From assembly GCA_025800145.1 (NCBI GenBank), contig JAOXSH010000131.1, forward strand, positions 1-64,000: a stretch of DNA of 64,000 nucleotides. The letters are read 5' to 3'. A model generated the notes under the pieces. That model was not told the origin of the DNA. It searched no databases and saw only the letters and a list, made by a program, of their open reading frames with translations. Source of the DNA: Cohaesibacter sp. Its GTDB lineage: Bacteria; Pseudomonadota; Alphaproteobacteria; Rhizobiales; Cohaesibacteraceae. Of this stretch, positions 63,365-64,000 are shown one piece after another; positions within the stretch are counted from its first letter, which is position 1, and every line of letters begins with the position of its first letter. Made by a program: the position numbers and the translations under genes.

Positions 63365-63511
63365 AACATCATCCCCGCGAATCAGATTTGACTGACCAAC
63401 AAATCCGACATACGCGCATAAAGCTTCAAGCCCATATGGCACATAACGCCATAAAGACGGCTTGTGACCAGAATGAGCGGTGTTACCTTGCTCACCACAC
63501 CAGTAACCCGC

Positions 63512-63561
63512 TCGGGGCCGGTGTCTGCTCTCGGGGACGGAGCAAGGCACCGGCCTTTTAT
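63512..63561 (+). terminator. Hairpin terminator-like structure
   Basis: ggccggtgtctgctctcggggacggagcaaggcaccggccttttat. Confidence 0.6.
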
Positions 63562-63571
63562 ACCAACGGCA
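63560..63571 (+). repeat. Solo ATACCAACGGCA motif
   Basis: ttttataccaacggcataaaacc directly after the hairpin. Confidence 0.8.
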
Positions 63572-63713
63572 TAAAACCACCTGAATGAGAAGAAAATCGC
63601 GACATCCCATGAAAAAAACCACACCAATCCAGCACAAATTCAAACTGAATCGCGTGGTTTTTTCGAAAAAAATCAGAAATATCCCATATATTTCAATCAG
63701 ATATTGCCGATCT

Positions 63714-64000
63714 ATTGTAACAGTTCAGAAATCGTAGTCCAGCCGCAACCGTCAAACGTTGGGATGTTTCGATCGGCTTCATTGTAACAGTTCAGAAATC
63801 GTAGTCCAGCCGCAACGACTTTGGACATTGTCATCGTTCTCAACGTATTGTAACAGTTCAGAAATCGTAGTCCAGCCGCAACATTCCATCCTTTTCGCCC
63901 AAAGAAGTTTTAATTGTAACAGTTCAGAAATCGTAGTCCAGCCGCAACCGGCTTCGCTCGTCATTGATGCCGGGTGGAATTGTAACAGTTCAGAAATCGT
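63714..64000 (-). CRISPR. CRISPR array edge: four full 36-bp repeats plus one truncated by the window end; type II-C-like repeat
   Basis: identical ATTGTAACAGTTCAGAAATCGTAGTCCAGCCGCAAC at 63714, 63781, 63847, 63913 and partial at 63979; spacers 31, 30, 30, 30 nt. Minus orientation GTTGCGGCTGGAC...GTTACAAT assigned by resemblance to II-C repeats. Confidence 0.97.

Noticed and set aside
63664-63685. aatcagaaatatc as a possible tracrRNA anti-repeat or degenerate CRISPR repeat
   Set aside because: Only about 8 nt (tcagaaat) match the repeat; too short for an anti-repeat and the rest diverges
63779-63964. ORF MTSEAGCGWTTISELLQ... on the minus strand
   Set aside because: It is translation through CRISPR repeats and spacers; the repeated peptide GCGWTTISELLQ is the repeat unit
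63750-63978. Self-targeting spacers
   Set aside because: By eye none of the four spacers matches another location in the window; a genome-wide search is needed

Overview
The window looks like an alphaproteobacterial chromosome segment (taxon is inference from gene content and intergenic repeats). It is almost fully coding. Main blocks: (1) branched-chain amino-acid-type ABC transporter genes with an AMP-ligase (94-6484); (2) a TRAP transporter next to a Cache histidine kinase and NarL-type regulator (7009-12803); (3) NicO-type metal exporter plus DUF1007 protein, amino-acid dehydrogenase, CopA ATPase, creatininase family protein; (4) a second TRAP system with DctB/DctD-like regulators (19209-26105); (5) Lrp, HPPD and an unusual kinase/M23/class III aminotransferase fusion; (6) NCS2 permease, formaldehyde/glutathione genes, malate synthase G, modABC; (7) an RpoE-ChrR module with divergent FAD oxidoreductase, DUF1365, CFA-synthase-like, SDR and NTF2-like genes (43629-49842); (8) a subtilase, His/Gly-repeat PAP2/haloperoxidase and SARP-like regulator cluster (50327-56578); (9) a lactate-type module (FadR regulator, TRAP, Dld; 56606-62827); (10) the edge of a CRISPR array with 36-bp type II-C-like repeats (63714 to the window end), preceded by a candidate structured RNA and a small ORF. 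Strongest non-genic signals: a 217-bp MITE-like element with 45-bp terminal inverted repeats; a 12-14 bp motif (ATACCAACGGCAT) present 11 times, all at gene ends or intergenic, and apparently inserted cleanly relative to a paralogous repeat; a 70-bp REP-like family; a nested inverted-repeat mosaic at 22585-22963; paired TGATCC-type promoters between rpoE and its divergent operon; and extended -10 elements inside every CRISPR repeat. No cas genes are visible, so the CRISPR locus continues beyond the right edge. All similarity statements come from reading motifs; no searches were run.
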